From Manduca sexta (taxonomy: Eukaryota; Arthropoda; Insecta; Lepidoptera; Sphingidae), in the NCBI RefSeq assembly GCF_014839805.1, contig NC_051129.1:2356001-2420000 (forward strand): DNA of 64,000 nt, in the 5' to 3' direction. This document shows, one piece after another, positions 10,389 to 20,477 of this stretch. Each line of letters begins with the position of its first letter. Within the stretch, counting starts at the first letter, position 1. The notes beneath the pieces were generated by a model that saw only the letters and a program-made list of their open reading frames with translations, did not search any database and was not told the DNA's origin. Both the position numbers and the translations under genes were made by a program.

Positions 10389-11270
10389 AGGTGGTTGCCA
10401 TCCAGTAGAGGTCAAAATATATCACCATCAGAGCAAATGAGAGCTATTTTTGCTGGTATTTGACCAACAATAACCGAAATTTATCACGAAAGTACCAGGC
10501 AACCAGAAGTTAGAGGAGATTTAAATAAAGAACTTAAAACAAAATTTGTTTAGAATGCCAAATTGTCGTTGCACGCTGATTCAATGCCTTATTAGCATTT
10601 CTCCGAATTTCTCGATTGGACCGCGATTGAGTCATCATGCCGTTTTCCTTCAAACTCCTTGATACAACCGGTAAGCACTGGTATCAAAATCATAGATTTA
10701 CCAAGGTGATATGTTTTTATGTTATTTTATTAGAACATGCATATTCATTATTCCATAACTGTCAGTAAATTGGTTTTTAAATTTATTACATGTTTGTCGC
10801 GTATTTGGTTTGTTTTTATAAAATCCAGCAATCCATTTATAAATGTCATGATTCCTAAAAATATACCATCATTGACTTCTTCGAATTACAAAGAACTGGA
10901 AGGTACTGAATGACGGGCGTCTTCCTGAGACATTAATCTCTTGACCATAGCTTGATCAGTAACAATATCCTTGAATTTTAACACAAGCATAATTTCTTAG
11001 CAGCAAAAAATATGCAATCTATTAGTATCTAGAAGTACTCTCTAAAATTTACTAACCATAGATTCGTATTTCTTCCTTCCTTCAAATTATATAAAGCCAA
11101 ACATACAAAATTTTGTCTACACTACCTAATCAATATATTATTTAGATTTAACTAAAAGAGGCTACAAAGGCTACTAATAAAGAAACACGCATTCAAAACC
11201 AGTCCATCAAGCCATTCGTCACCAGTATATTACCGTCATAAAAATACCTAGAAAAATTCAAAATTAATTA
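10389..11270. other. Non-coding, with a short protein-like frame on the minus strand
   Basis: Minus-strand frame 10638-10534 (34 codons) reads MMTQSRSNREIRRNANKAL, and the frame is open further upstream with PVVSRSLKENG. It looks like a helix-turn-helix scrap of a DNA transposase, but this is a guess from composition only. The rest is AT-rich. Confidence 0.25.
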
Positions 11271-11279
11271 CATTTGCAG

Positions 11280-11369
11280 GATAAAGCGCTCCCTTTCAAA
11301 AGACCATCGAACTCTGGTCGACGCAGGGTCACCGGACAGTCGCGCGGCCTTCGCCGGTTCATTACCAAG
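11280..11369 (+). CDS. Candidate internal exon, unknown gene
   Basis: A GC-rich 90-bp island in AT-rich DNA, bounded by an acceptor ATTACATTTGCAG and a donor AAG|GTACTA. A possible branch motif TTAATTAC lies 8-15 bases before the acceptor. Two of three frames are open throughout. Phase 0 gives a basic peptide with FKRPSNSGRRRVTGQSRG; the +1 frame gives SKDHRTLVDAGSPDSRA. I recognise neither. Length, composition and both splice sites fit an insect exon. It is not one of the repeats seen elsewhere in the window, and the polypyrimidine tract is weak. Confidence 0.3.
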
Positions 11370-11374
11370 GTACT

Positions 11375-11849
11375 AAGCCACTCACTTACCATCACGTGTT
11401 ATGTTTTCCGCGAATGTATTAATATCTCGTTATTAACATCATAAAAAAAAATTATGGCTGTCAGAATTAATAGAATTATATTGCATACTTGCATCGTAGA
11501 GGAGAGAATCTACCTCATCAGCATCCTTTCCAACTCCAAAGGGGTTGTTGCAACTGAATTTAACACACGAACCTATCTTTTTCTAGAACAATATATTGTT
11601 TCTGGAATCTGGATATCTATACTTTTAGAAGCGGTGTCACGACCCCTGTGAAACAATAACAACACCAACTTTGAATTTAAAAGATCTTCCACAGAACTGC
11701 AAGCATTATGCTGAATTTTGAAACAGTAGGTAGTCTCATAATACTCAATAATTATAATCGGATTTGCTACGATATCGCAGAAACAACAGTGCTTGTATAC
11801 AGCATAATGAAGCAGCGTTCAAGGTGAGAATGATAGAATGCTGGAAACA
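11375..11849. other. AT-rich stretch, nothing recognised
   Basis: A frame of 65 codons at 11454-11651 has no recognisable motif and no splice context. No repeat of the window families is visible here. Confidence 0.25.
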
Positions 11850-12084
11850 TTTTTTTTTTATACGAGCATTGCAAATTGATCACTGCACCTGATGGTAAAT
11901 GACAGAATGTCGGCTGACGCGAGATGGTTACCCTTCGGTAGTCGATACAATTATGTCGGCCTATTGGAACCGGATATACACAGGCTGATCCTGAAACGCG
12001 ACACACTTAAAGCCACTGTGGCGAGTTTTAACGGCTTGTGTAGGGTGGTCGTTATCCGGGCTGATATAATATCCAACCACCAGC
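11850..12084 (-). repeat. R3 retroposon copy
   Basis: Begins on the plus strand with a T-run (the complement of the A tail) and TATACGAGCATTGCAAA. It contains CACTGCACCTGATGG, GTCGATACAATTATGTCGGC and TTGTGTAGGGTGGTCG, and ends at ATATCCAACCACCAGC. It is followed 55 bases later by an R4 piece in the opposite orientation. Confidence 0.75.
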
Positions 12085-12138
12085 AAAATAAACAAATTAG
12101 ACACCTTCATTAGGTCCGTTCTAAAGTAAATTTCCAAC

Positions 12139-12258
12139 AAAATACCGAACAATACTTTGTAATTCAAGGTGTTGGATGGAATTTCTAGTGTTTATGAGCG
12201 GTCATATCGCTTACCATCAGGCGAACTGCAAGCTCGTCTCGTCATTCAAAGCAATAAG
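12139..12258 (+). repeat. R4 3' fragment
   Basis: 5'-truncated copy beginning AATACCGAACAATACTTTG and continuing through GGTGTTGGATGG and TTACCATCAGGCGAACTGC to CTCGTCTCGTCATTC and an A-rich AAGCAATAAGAAAAG tail. 5' truncation fits LINE-type insertion. Confidence 0.8.
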
Positions 12259-13738
12259 AAAAGACGTATGTGAAAACCAAATCTCATAAATTATACCATA
12301 AAAGTCCTAATAACCATTTCAATAATAGCTAAGAGAAAATATCGCTAGAAAAGTATTGGCTAGTGACCGCGGCAATGTCAACAAATGAAATAGAAAAAAA
12401 AAATCACATCGTGTTTTGCGTGTTGTTGCGGTAGGTCGTCATCAAGGTGAATTGCCTCCGACCGGATAGATACGTACAGACGACAACAAAACTGTTATTA
12501 TTATTAGATTTTGAAACTCGTTTGATTGTTGTTATATTTAGGTAAATTATTGGTATTATTACTTACACTTATCGTTTGTTTTGTATAGCGGTTCAGTATA
12601 TCGCCTGTGGTTTGGGAACGTGGATTGTCATTCAGATTAGGACAATAGTGTGGATATTTATAACATAATTTATCAGTATCTAGATAATGCAAAAGTTGAC
12701 GTTACTCAAGCGGTCGGTTGGTATTTCAAATCTGCAATATCCTTGAAAAGTGTTTGCGTATCTCACATTAGAGTGGATAAGAAAAAGAAAAAGTGGAGGA
12801 AGAGGGGAAATTGTCTTAAACTTTTATATTAAAAACGACACGATAACCACAACTTGTAATGGTCACGCCTATTAAATGTCTAAATCTCCAAACTAGGTTT
12901 ACAAAAAATATAATGATTATATTATAATTTTTGTCAAGCTATTTTATTACTTTATTGTATCGTCGACAGTCAAAACGTACTGATCTTTGTCAATCTATTT
13001 TAATATCGTGAAAATATATTGTTTAGGGCTGAATTTTCGTCAGATAAAACTTATCCAGCAAATAAAATATAACCTGACTAAATATAAAAGTTGAATTAAA
13101 CAAATATATTTATACTGTCATACTTATTCACTCGTGTTGTATTTTACCCTACGAATATTTTGTTTTATTTGATTGAAAAATCAACCGTTAATAAAACAAC
13201 TTTTATTATCTTTCTATCCGTTTTTCTGAAATGAATTTCCACGAAATTTCTTTCAAAACATTATATTTTTATGTGTCCTCAAACTGACTGTTCCAATAAT
13301 ATAATTATAATATATTTATTAGTATAAGAATAAATTTTATTCGTAAGCCCCACTTCTAGCCGCGACTGTACTTTATTATCAAATATCACTTTGTTTACGA
13401 AAACCAAACTCGATACAGAATAGGTAAGTTTGCATCAAATTCAATATAAAATGCAACAGAAATATTGTGAATCGTGGCACATAGCTCTTATGTGAAGTCA
13501 TTAAATACTATTTTAATACAAAACGAATAACACCTTTAGATACCTTATTGATGCTGTTTTCAATTCAATTTACTTTTTTTATTATGTTAGACTGATATAC
13601 GGCTTAGTAAAAATTTCTAAGTTATGTAAAATTTATACCAGCTTAATGGAGCCTAAAACCTAAACTCAGTTGGTGAATAATAATATTAATGCATTTATTT
13701 GTTGAATACTGTAAAAAGTTGTTACATGTTATTAATTA
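12259..13738. other. AT-rich stretch without recognised genes
   Basis: A slightly GC-richer spot at 12415-12480 (TTGCGGTAGGTCGTCATCAAG) is the only non-AT feature. No protein-like frame with splice sites and no family repeat was recognised in these 1.5 kb. Confidence 0.3.
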
Positions 13739-13842
13739 GAATGTCCGCAGGTTCAAATCCCAAGGGCACACACCTCTGACTTTTCTAAAAATCATGTGTG
13801 TATTCTTTGTGAATTTATCGTTCGCTTTAACGGTGAAGGAAA
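13739..13842 (+). repeat. SINE-A, left part, split by an insertion
   Basis: Starts within the head at GAATGTCCGCAGG, has the B box GGTTCAAATCCCAAG and ATCGTTCGCTTTAACGGTGA, and stops at GGTGAAGGAAA. The element resumes at 15041 with ATCGTGAGGAAACCTGC after the foldback insertion. The host SINE therefore predates the insertion. Confidence 0.9.
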
Positions 13843-15040
13843 TAGTCCATTGAAATGTTACATTTTTTAGGCCTTACCTTGCGTTTTTTAGAGGACGCAA
13901 TTTTATTTTTTTGAAGTGTAGGGGGGGTCAGTCTAAAGCTAAAACCAAGTTTGTGGGGTCGCCACCCTTGTCTCACGGCCGCCATCTTGAAAATAGTGGT
14001 TGAAATGGTTTTTACGATGAATCTCTTAAACTATTTATCTGACAAAAAAAATGTATAAACATTTTTTGTTGCAAATTAAATTCTCTACAACTTTGGTTTA
14101 GTAACTTTTGTCGTAGAACTATAAATAAAAAAGTTATAAGCGAAAATGTTAAGAAATTCAATGTTAAGCAATGTTCATTGCAACGTCATCAGAACGTATG
14201 TTTATAAGGTTCATAATACTTTTTTTTGTACTCATTAATACCCAAATTCCCAAGGGACCATTAGGGAACAAAAGAACATCTGCCTGCTATTATTATTATT
14301 ATTTCTAACCTCTCTTATTGTAAGAATAGCTGATAATATTGTGTTGAAGTTGTCGTAGTAGAGTTTTCATTAGCATTTTGACTTTTAAAAGTCAAAATGC
14401 TAATAAAAAAAAGTAATTTTCACTAAAGTTAAAATCGTGTCTAAAATCATTCGAAATCGTCTGCAGAATTAAAAACAGAATAAAATACATCCGCACGTAC
14501 AGAAATATGTAGCACAACTAAAAGATATAAGTTGAACGACAACTTCAACACAATATTATCAGCTATTTTTACAATAAGAGAGGTTAGAAATAATAATAAT
14601 AATAGCAGGCAGATGTTCTTTTGTTCCCTAATGGTCCCTTGGGTATTTGGGTATTAATGAGTACAAAAAAAAGTATTATGAACCTTATAAACACACGTTC
14701 TGATGACGTTGCAATGAACATTGCTTAACATTGAATTTCTTAACATTTTCTCTTATAATTTTTTTATTTATAGTTCTACGACAAAAGTTACTAAACCAAA
14801 GTTGTAGAGAATTTAATTTGCAACAAAAATTGTTTATACATTTTTTTTGGCAGATAAATAGTTTAAGACATACATCGTACAAACCATTTAAACCCCTATA
14901 TTCAAGATGGCGGCCGTGGGACAAGGGTGGCGACCCCACAAACTTGGTTTTAGCTTTAGACCGACCCCCCCTACACTTCAAAAAAATAAAATTGCGTCCT
15001 CTAAAAAACGCAACCCCAAATGTAACTTTTCAATGGACTA
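13843..15040. mobile_element. 1.2-kb foldback transposon with arms of about 500 bp
   Basis: The left arm 13843-14356 and right arm 14536-15040 are near-perfect inverted copies of each other. Outer ends are TAGTCCATTGAAATGTTAC and its complement partner GTAACTTTTCAATGGACTA. The arms include GTGGGGTCGCCACCCTTG, GGCCGCCATCTTG and TATTATTATTATTATTTC. The 179-bp spacer contains a perfect 36-bp palindrome (14369-14404). No transposase frame: the 117- and 98-codon frames over the right arm are not protein-like. Flanks allow a TA, AAA or AAAT target duplication, so the family is open. It must depend on an enzyme supplied elsewhere. Confidence 0.85.
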
Positions 15041-15211
15041 AAATCATCGTGAGGAAACCTGCACATCTGAGAAATTCTCTGTAGGAATTTCGAAGGTGTG
15101 TGAAGTCTACCAATCCGCACTAGGCCAGCGTGGTGGACTAAGGCCTAAACCCTCTCAGTAGTAGAGGAGGCCCGTGCTTAGCAGTGGGCAAGTATAATAT
15201 AATACAGGGCT
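15041..15211 (+). repeat. SINE-A, right part
   Basis: Continuation of the split SINE: CATCGTGAGGAAACCTGCAC, GTGAAGTCTACCAATCCGCA, GGCCAGCGTGGTGGACTAAG, GAGGCCCGTGCTTAGCAGTG, ending AATACAGGGCT. It completes the piece at 13739-13842. Confidence 0.9.
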
Positions 15212-16500
15212 TTTCTGTGAACTAATATCAAGTGTTTAATTTAAAAACTAACTCCAACTTCTCTATTAAAAGTCTAAGGTTTTCGAACAAGATAGAACAC
15301 TTTTAGCCAATACCAGGGTAGCATCTACGTGAAGTTGCGGCACGCGACGCTGCCGAGGGTTTTCCATAAATTAGCGGCCGTCGGTGGCGTGACGTTGCAC
15401 CCACGGCTCGTACACTGTAGGCCATGGGGGAGGAAAATGTAGCCAACTTTTGTTATTACTGTCATAACGGCAGCTCTAGAACTATAAAATAAGGGACACG
15501 AGGTCTTAATGTCTTATGCGAGATGAGCCAGTGATAAAGGATTTTTGAAAATCTATCCCTTGGATTATTCACTGGCATGGTCCTCTCGGAGGCAGCTGCT
15601 TATGAATTCTATGCTTTTACCTGATTGTTTCATGATGTATTTTATTCTTGTTAAATTATTTTGATCCTTTTATGACTTTTATGCGACTAAACAAATATTA
15701 CGGTACAATTTATAGTTGAAAAACGTCAATGTGAAACAAAAGATGAATCAATTAACATATTTTTTTATTTACAAATAGTTCCACACCCACAATAAAGTTT
15801 AAACGGATATCGGGAAGTACGAGCGACTTTGATACAAAACAAATAAATGGGGATTGGACATACACTTGTTTTATATCAAAATATAATCTTTTATCTTTAA
15901 TAATTTCATATGCCTACGCGAATGTTAGACATTGAAATAAAACTATTTTTCGGATTTCTTCGCATTTTTATTCATTATCTCCCGTTTCAAAGACTGCCGC
16001 CTTCAAGGTCACGGCACACTGGTGTTGGTCGTCCGAAAAGTCAAAGTTACAATATCTACCTACATTATTAAATTATTATTATTTTTTTATAATTGTATAG
16101 GTATAAAAATATATTTTTTTTATATAAGTTAATAAATCAATTTAAAAGATAAGTAAATATTTTTTTATATAAATAAATTGTATTATTACTATATTCAGTG
16201 AAGCGGCCCCTTTTCTCGGCCAGCAGTGCAGCTATCCGTCAATAAGTTCCCCATGCATCGCGCTAAGACGAATGACGAAAGTTAGGAAGCACGTAAAAAC
16301 CGCCCCGCAACCGACTCCAGCGCAAAAATTCACAAACTTACAACACAGTTTTACTTTAAAATACCTCCGTAGATACGACAAACGCTTGGATAACATCGCG
16401 TTGAATGTATCATGAAATAATATTTATATTAATAGTGAATGCCTATATATTTAAATTATTCTATCTTATTTATTATAATATATACATACATTAAATACTT
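15212..16500. other. Unassigned stretch with two GC-rich patches
   Basis: Patch 1 (15330-15436) contains GCGGCACGCGACGCTGCC and CGGTGGCGTGACGTTGCACC. On the minus strand it has an open 40-codon frame starting MAYSVRAVGATSRHRRPL. Patch 2 (16203-16325) contains GGCCCCTTTTCTCGGCC and ACCGCCCCGCAACCGACTCC. Neither has clear splice sites or a known motif. Between them lies AT-rich DNA. These could be host exons, promoters or unrecognised repeat pieces. Confidence 0.3.
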
Positions 16501-16501
16501 A

Positions 16502-17800
16502 GTCTGGCCATAAATACTGTTACACTTAATTATAAAAAAATATTACATTTGAATTTCGAATCTGTCATTTTTATACGATTGTTCATTGTGTTTTCTCATT
16601 TTGGCGCCAATACATTGTAAAATATTTTGCGATATTAAAATGGTGTGGGGTGATAAAGAGAACCGAATCGCTGTGATAGCATTACACAAAGTAGGTATGG
16701 AGCCAAATGCAATTTTTAAAACTCTCCATACACTTGGTATTAGTAAAATGTTTGTGTACCGGGCTATTAATAGGTACAATGAGACCTCCTCTGTTTGTGA
16801 CAGAAAAAGATCTGGCCGTCCACGTAGTGTTCGTACGAAAAAGGTGGTCAAAGCAGTAAGGGAAAGAATTCGAAGAAATCCTGTCCGAAAGCAAAAGATT
16901 TTATCTCGGGAAATGAAGATAGCACCTAGAACCATGTCGCGTATTTTAAAAGATGACTTAGGACTTGCAGCCTATAAGAGACGCACTGGCCATTTCTTAA
17001 CTGATAATTTAAAGAAGAATAGGGTGGTAAAATCGAAACAACTACTGAAGCGGTACGCAAAGGGAGGTCACAGAAAAATTTTGTTTACGGATGAGAAAAT
17101 TTTTACAATTGAGCAACATTTTAACAAACAAAATGACCGTATTTATGCTCAAAGCTCTAAGGAAGCTTCCCAATTAGTCGACAGAGTGCAACGTGGACAT
17201 TATCCGACTTCAGTGATGGTTTGGTGGGGTGTTAGCTATGAAGGAGTGACTGAGCCATATTTTTGTGAAAAAGGTATCAAAACATCGGCACAAGTGTATC
17301 AAGATACCATTCTTGAGAAGGTAGTTAAGCCCCTTAACATCACCATGTTCAATAACCAAGTATGGTCCTTCCAGCAAGACTCGGCGCCGGGTCATAAAGC
17401 TCGGTCCACGCAGTCTTGGTTGGAATCGAACGTTTCGGACTTCATCAGAGCTGAAGACTGGCCGTCGTCTAGTCCCGATCTTAATCCGCTGGATTATGAT
17501 TTGTGGTCAGTTTTAGAGAGTACAGCTTGCTCTAAACGCCATGATAATTTGGAGTCCCTAAAACAATCTATACGATTGGCAGTGAAGAATTTTCCCATGG
17601 AAAGAGTGCGTGCTTCTATTGATAACTGGCCTCATCGTTTAAAGGACTGTATTGCAGCCAATGGAGACCACTTCGAATAAGCTTTTTATATTTTTAATTG
17701 TTTTATATTTATGTATTAAACTGACACACTGTAAAAGTAATAAATGTTATTTGCAGTTAACAATTTTCTTTTTTCTTTATTACAATATTTATGGCAAGAC
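16502..17800 (+). mobile_element. Complete maT-type mariner transposon
   Basis: Terminal inverted repeats start GTCTGGCCATAAATACTGTT at the left and, on the opposite strand, GTCTTGCCATAAATATTGTA at the right (19 of the first 23 positions agree). TA target duplications flank it at 16500-16501 and 17801-17802. The 1299-bp length is normal for mariner. One uninterrupted transposase gene fills the interior, with 138 bp before it and 120 bp after it. Nothing is missing that mariner elements usually need. Confidence 0.93.
16640..17680 (+). CDS. Mariner transposase, DD37D (maT-like)
   Basis: A DNA-cutting and joining enzyme that binds the element's inverted repeats and moves it into TA sites; it acts in the nucleus. 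The 346 residues fit the family length of about 345. In order: an N-terminal helix-turn-helix (about 5-50), a GRPR motif (59-62) between the two DNA-binding helix-turn-helices, a second helix-turn-helix (about 66-110), then the catalytic domain. Acidic residues are D151 (LFTDEKIF), D247 (QQDSAPGH) and D285 (NPLDYDLW), with 37 residues between the last two. This spacing is the maT pattern, not the classical DD34D mariner one. MVWWGVSYEG and SSSPDLNPLD are family blocks. The start at 16640 (TTAAAATGG) is preferred over the in-frame ATG at 16586 because it gives the usual length and N terminus. No stop or frameshift interrupts it. Activity cannot be judged from sequence alone. Confidence 0.93.
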   Translation: MVWGDKENRIAVIALHKVGMEPNAIFKTLHTLGISKMFVYRAINRYNETSSVCDRKRSGRPRSVRTKKVVKAVRERIRRNPVRKQKILSREMKIAPRTMSRILKDDLGLAAYKRRTGHFLTDNLKKNRVVKSKQLLKRYAKGGHRKILFTDEKIFTIEQHFNKQNDRIYAQSSKEASQLVDRVQRGHYPTSVMVWWGVSYEGVTEPYFCEKGIKTSAQVYQDTILEKVVKPLNITMFNNQVWSFQQDSAPGHKARSTQSWLESNVSDFIRAEDWPSSSPDLNPLDYDLWSVLESTACSKRHDNLESLKQSIRLAVKNFPMERVRASIDNWPHRLKDCIAANGDHFE

Positions 17801-17837
17801 TAGGTAATAATATTTCACCATTTTTCGATGAACCTAC

Positions 17838-17952
17838 GTTGTTTATCTCTGCACCACCCTAAGGTCGACTGATAGAAAATGCCTCTGGCATTAAGTCCGC
17901 CTATATACTTATCTGTATATAACGTGTATAAATAAATAAATAAATAAATGTG
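17838..17952 (+). repeat. R6 retroposon 3' end with AAAT tail
   Basis: Contains ATCTCTGCACCACCC, AAGGTCGACTGATAGAAAATG and CTGGCATTAAGTCCGCC, and ends in AAATAAATAAATAAATAAAT. A second copy at 25395-25645 shares TCTCTGCACCATAGG and TGACTGGTAGAAAATGCC. This resembles a LINE 3' untranslated end with a short-repeat tail. Confidence 0.6.
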
Positions 17953-17964
17953 TAAATGGGTCGT

Positions 17965-18236
17965 CAGATTGTCTATCTCCGAATCCAAAAAAAATACACG
18001 CCGTATCAGTCTAATAGAATACGTATGTATATACGCATTAGTGTCTTTTTCGTGTGCAATTACGATAGATACTCATCACAACATGGGGCAGAAAAAAGCT
18101 CAGATTGTCTATCTCTGAATCGAAACAAAATATACATCGTATTAGTCTAATAGACATACATATGTATATTCGCATTAGTGTCTTTTTCGTGTGCAGTAAC
18201 AATATATATTCATCACAAAATTGCGCAGAAAGAAGC
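17965..18236. repeat. Two-copy tandem duplication, 136-bp unit
   Basis: CAGATTGTCTATCTC starts at 17965 and again at 18101. Both copies have AGTCTAATAGA, CGCATTAGTGTCTTTTTCGT and TATTCATCACA-like segments. The copies are moderately diverged. It lies just right of the mariner and the R6 tail. Frames across it are shadows. Confidence 0.85.
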
Positions 18237-18309
18237 CCGGCGTACATAGGTGTACCAATTGCTTTCAAGGACTATGCTAAAGTTGCTTTACTCACAGTTC
18301 ATTACTAAA

Positions 18310-19035
18310 CACCATATACCATATAGAAACGCGGTGGAATAAGGACATCAAAATAAGTATAGAATATATGGTAGTTATTAAAATGTCGATGGCTCCTAAG
18401 TAAATCGTATATGAAAAATAGCTATGTTCACTTTTTAGCGTTCATTTATCAAGGCATTGTTTACCTGACCTATTTAATTGAAAAGTTAATAAACGAAAAA
18501 AAAAACTTAATTTTAAATCATTTACTAAATTTTATTGAATGGATTAGGTAATAAATATTATTTATATGGAGGCGAGCTACGTATCAAATAGCGGAAACTC
18601 ACTCCCCCCTGGCATCCAAATGTGAACAACATATGTATGTTATAATAATAAAAAAAAATATATTCTTATAATTTAGCTGATAGCAGCTAAGCGAAATAAT
18701 ACAAAACAGCAACTGTCTAATCAATAATAAAGGAAAAAAATAGTACTTAGATAACGAAACGTTAAAAAACGCTATTTTTTAGATACGATAGTTTACTTAG
18801 GAGCATCGATGTCCCAACTCACAAAATCCATCAGTATTACCCAAAAAAAATAGTCAACTCCAATTCAGAAAGACATCAACCTTACAAACAGTAGTTATTA
18901 GTATTCCAAATAGAAATAATCAAATCTAAAGCGACAAAGGCTAATACGACTTAAAAACACGCGCACTATTCGATAACCGCCAATTAACATTCGTCAATAA
19001 TTGAAATGGTAAAAGTTCAATTAAATCGACATGTA
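18310..19035. other. AT-rich stretch, nothing recognised
   Basis: Very A+T-rich DNA with no protein-like frame and no member of the window's repeat families. Confidence 0.3.
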
Positions 19036-19050
19036 CGTCACACGTAACAG

Positions 19051-19112
19051 TATAAATTGTTCGAAATCTCATCACAAATTCAATCGGAGTTCATTTGCGA
19101 GAGCCAATCAGT
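19051..19112 (+). promoter_or_regulatory. Possible TATA-type promoter
   Basis: TATAAATT at 19051 is followed 27 bases later by ATTCAATCGGAG and, 58 bases later, by an arthropod-Inr-like ATCAGTTG. No convincing exon follows before the R3 copy at 19281, so this is a weak call. Confidence 0.2.
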
Positions 19113-19280
19113 TGTCGAAAAAAATCGTCAAGCTGTGAACTATTGGGGAAACGGGTTCTGTAGTTCGTCACTCTCTATAGAATTGTTAATTATATTTCAA
19201 TGTATATAGTCAAATGAAAAGGAGTCAGAAAAGTCGCGGCTGTTTCTGTTTTAGCACAACAGAGACTACAATTCAATAGC

Positions 19281-19415
19281 TACGGTTCCAACAGGCCGGC
19301 GTAATTGTGTCGACTGTCGAGGAGTAATCATCTCTCATCAGTCTACATTCTATTGGAATCCACTCTACTTACCATCAGGCGCAGTGGGATCACTTTAGCG
19401 TGTCTTTATAAAAAA
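19281..19415 (+). repeat. R3 3' fragment, A-tailed
   Basis: Starts ACGGTTCCAACAGGCCGGCG, passes TGTGTCGACTGTCGAGGAGT and TTACCATCAGGCGCAGTGG, and ends TCTTTATAAAAAAG. 5'-truncated. Confidence 0.8.
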
Positions 19416-19710
19416 GTTCTCCACGCTGGACTAGTCCAAGTCCACTACTACTGAATTAGTTTAGGCTTTTACCTCACTATCCTAGTCCATTGGCTATACA
19501 AATGGTTTAAACTAATCAGTACAAACCAAGGATCTCCGCAGTGAACAAACAGTCACCCGATCCGCATTGAGATTAATCAGAAAAATCAACACAGCCCGGC
19601 CCGTGGCGATTCATCGTTCTATTATGTACGTGATTTTACGCCCCGTACTATGTTTAATTTAATAATAGTTTATAAGTAGGCAAGCCTTCAGGTGTTCAAA
19701 AATTGCAAAT

Positions 19711-19888
19711 ATAATAATAATAATATCAGCCCTGTATTATATACTTGCCCACTGCTGAGCACGGGCCTCCTCTACTACTGAGAGGGATTAGGCCTTAGTC
19801 CACCACGCTGGCCTGGTGCGGATTGCGACCCTGCGGACATTCGTCTTGGCAGTCCGTTCCACGCCCCACTAGGCTATCGCCGCTTATA
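19711..19888 (-). repeat. SINE-A with an internal deletion
   Basis: On the minus strand: head GCGGCGATAGCCTAG, then GGACATTCG and CGCAGGGTCGC, jumping directly to CAATCCGCACCAGGCCAGCG, so about 130 bp of the middle is lost. It ends CAGGGCTGATATTATTATT. It faces the next SINE-A head to head. Confidence 0.85.
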
Positions 19889-19897
19889 ATATATTAT

Positions 19898-20205
19898 TAA
19901 GTGGCGATAGCCTAGTTGGGATTGAAAGAGACTGCTTTAACGAATGTCCGCAAGTTCAAAACTCAAGGGCACGCACTGATTGACTTTTCTTAAGCTATGT
20001 GTGTATTCTTTGTGAATTATCGCTTGCTTAAGATTAAAGGAAAATATTGTGAGGAAACCATCATGACTGGGAAGTTTTTTATAAGAATTTTAAGGGTATG
20101 TGAAGTCTGCTAATCCGCACTAGGCCAGCGTAGTGGACTAAGGCCTGATGTCTCTCAATGGTAGGGAAGGCCCGTCTCTAGAAACACGACAGTATATAAT
20201 AGTAG
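19898..20205 (+). repeat. SINE-A, near full length
   Basis: Head AGTGGCGATAGCCTAGTTGG (A box), AAGTTCAAAACTCAAGG (B box, altered), ATTATCGCTTGC, ATTGTGAGGAAACC, GGCCAGCGTAGTGGACTAAG and AGTATATAATAGT. The head lies only a few bases from that of the inverted copy at 19711-19888. Confidence 0.88.
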
Positions 20206-20477
20206 GAAGCTAGGTATAGACCATTCGCAAGGTGTGGAAACTTAGATGCCTTTTGTGTAGTAGTTGAAGTCCTACGGCTGATTATTATGAGTTTAACATA
20301 TACCAAAATAAGGTGTTTCCAGTTTTGCCATCAGATACCCCCATGATGTGTTAGTATATACTTCAAATACTAACCTTAGAACTACTTGGCTTAATTACAG
20401 TTGCAAGACTTCAAGCGTGGGAAACTACCAGATACAGTGAACTGTCTAAGATAGGAGAATAATACTTCTTAGTATCT

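Noticed and set aside
13843..15040. CRISPR-like or tandem array
   Set aside because: The repeats are two long inverted arms, not spaced short direct repeats.
14685..15084. Frames of 98 and 117 codons over the foldback right arm
   Set aside because: They read through inverted-repeat DNA and continue into the SINE; the matching left arm does not keep the frames.
16586..16639. Upstream in-frame ATG extending the transposase to 364 residues
   Set aside because: The 18 extra residues are hydrophobic and unlike mariner N termini, and the ATG at 16640 gives the usual family length.
16543..16935. Minus-strand frame of 130 codons in the mariner
   Set aside because: Antisense shadow of the transposase gene.
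18038..18308. Frames of 64-76 codons
   Set aside because: They run across the 136-bp tandem duplication and show no protein-like sequence.
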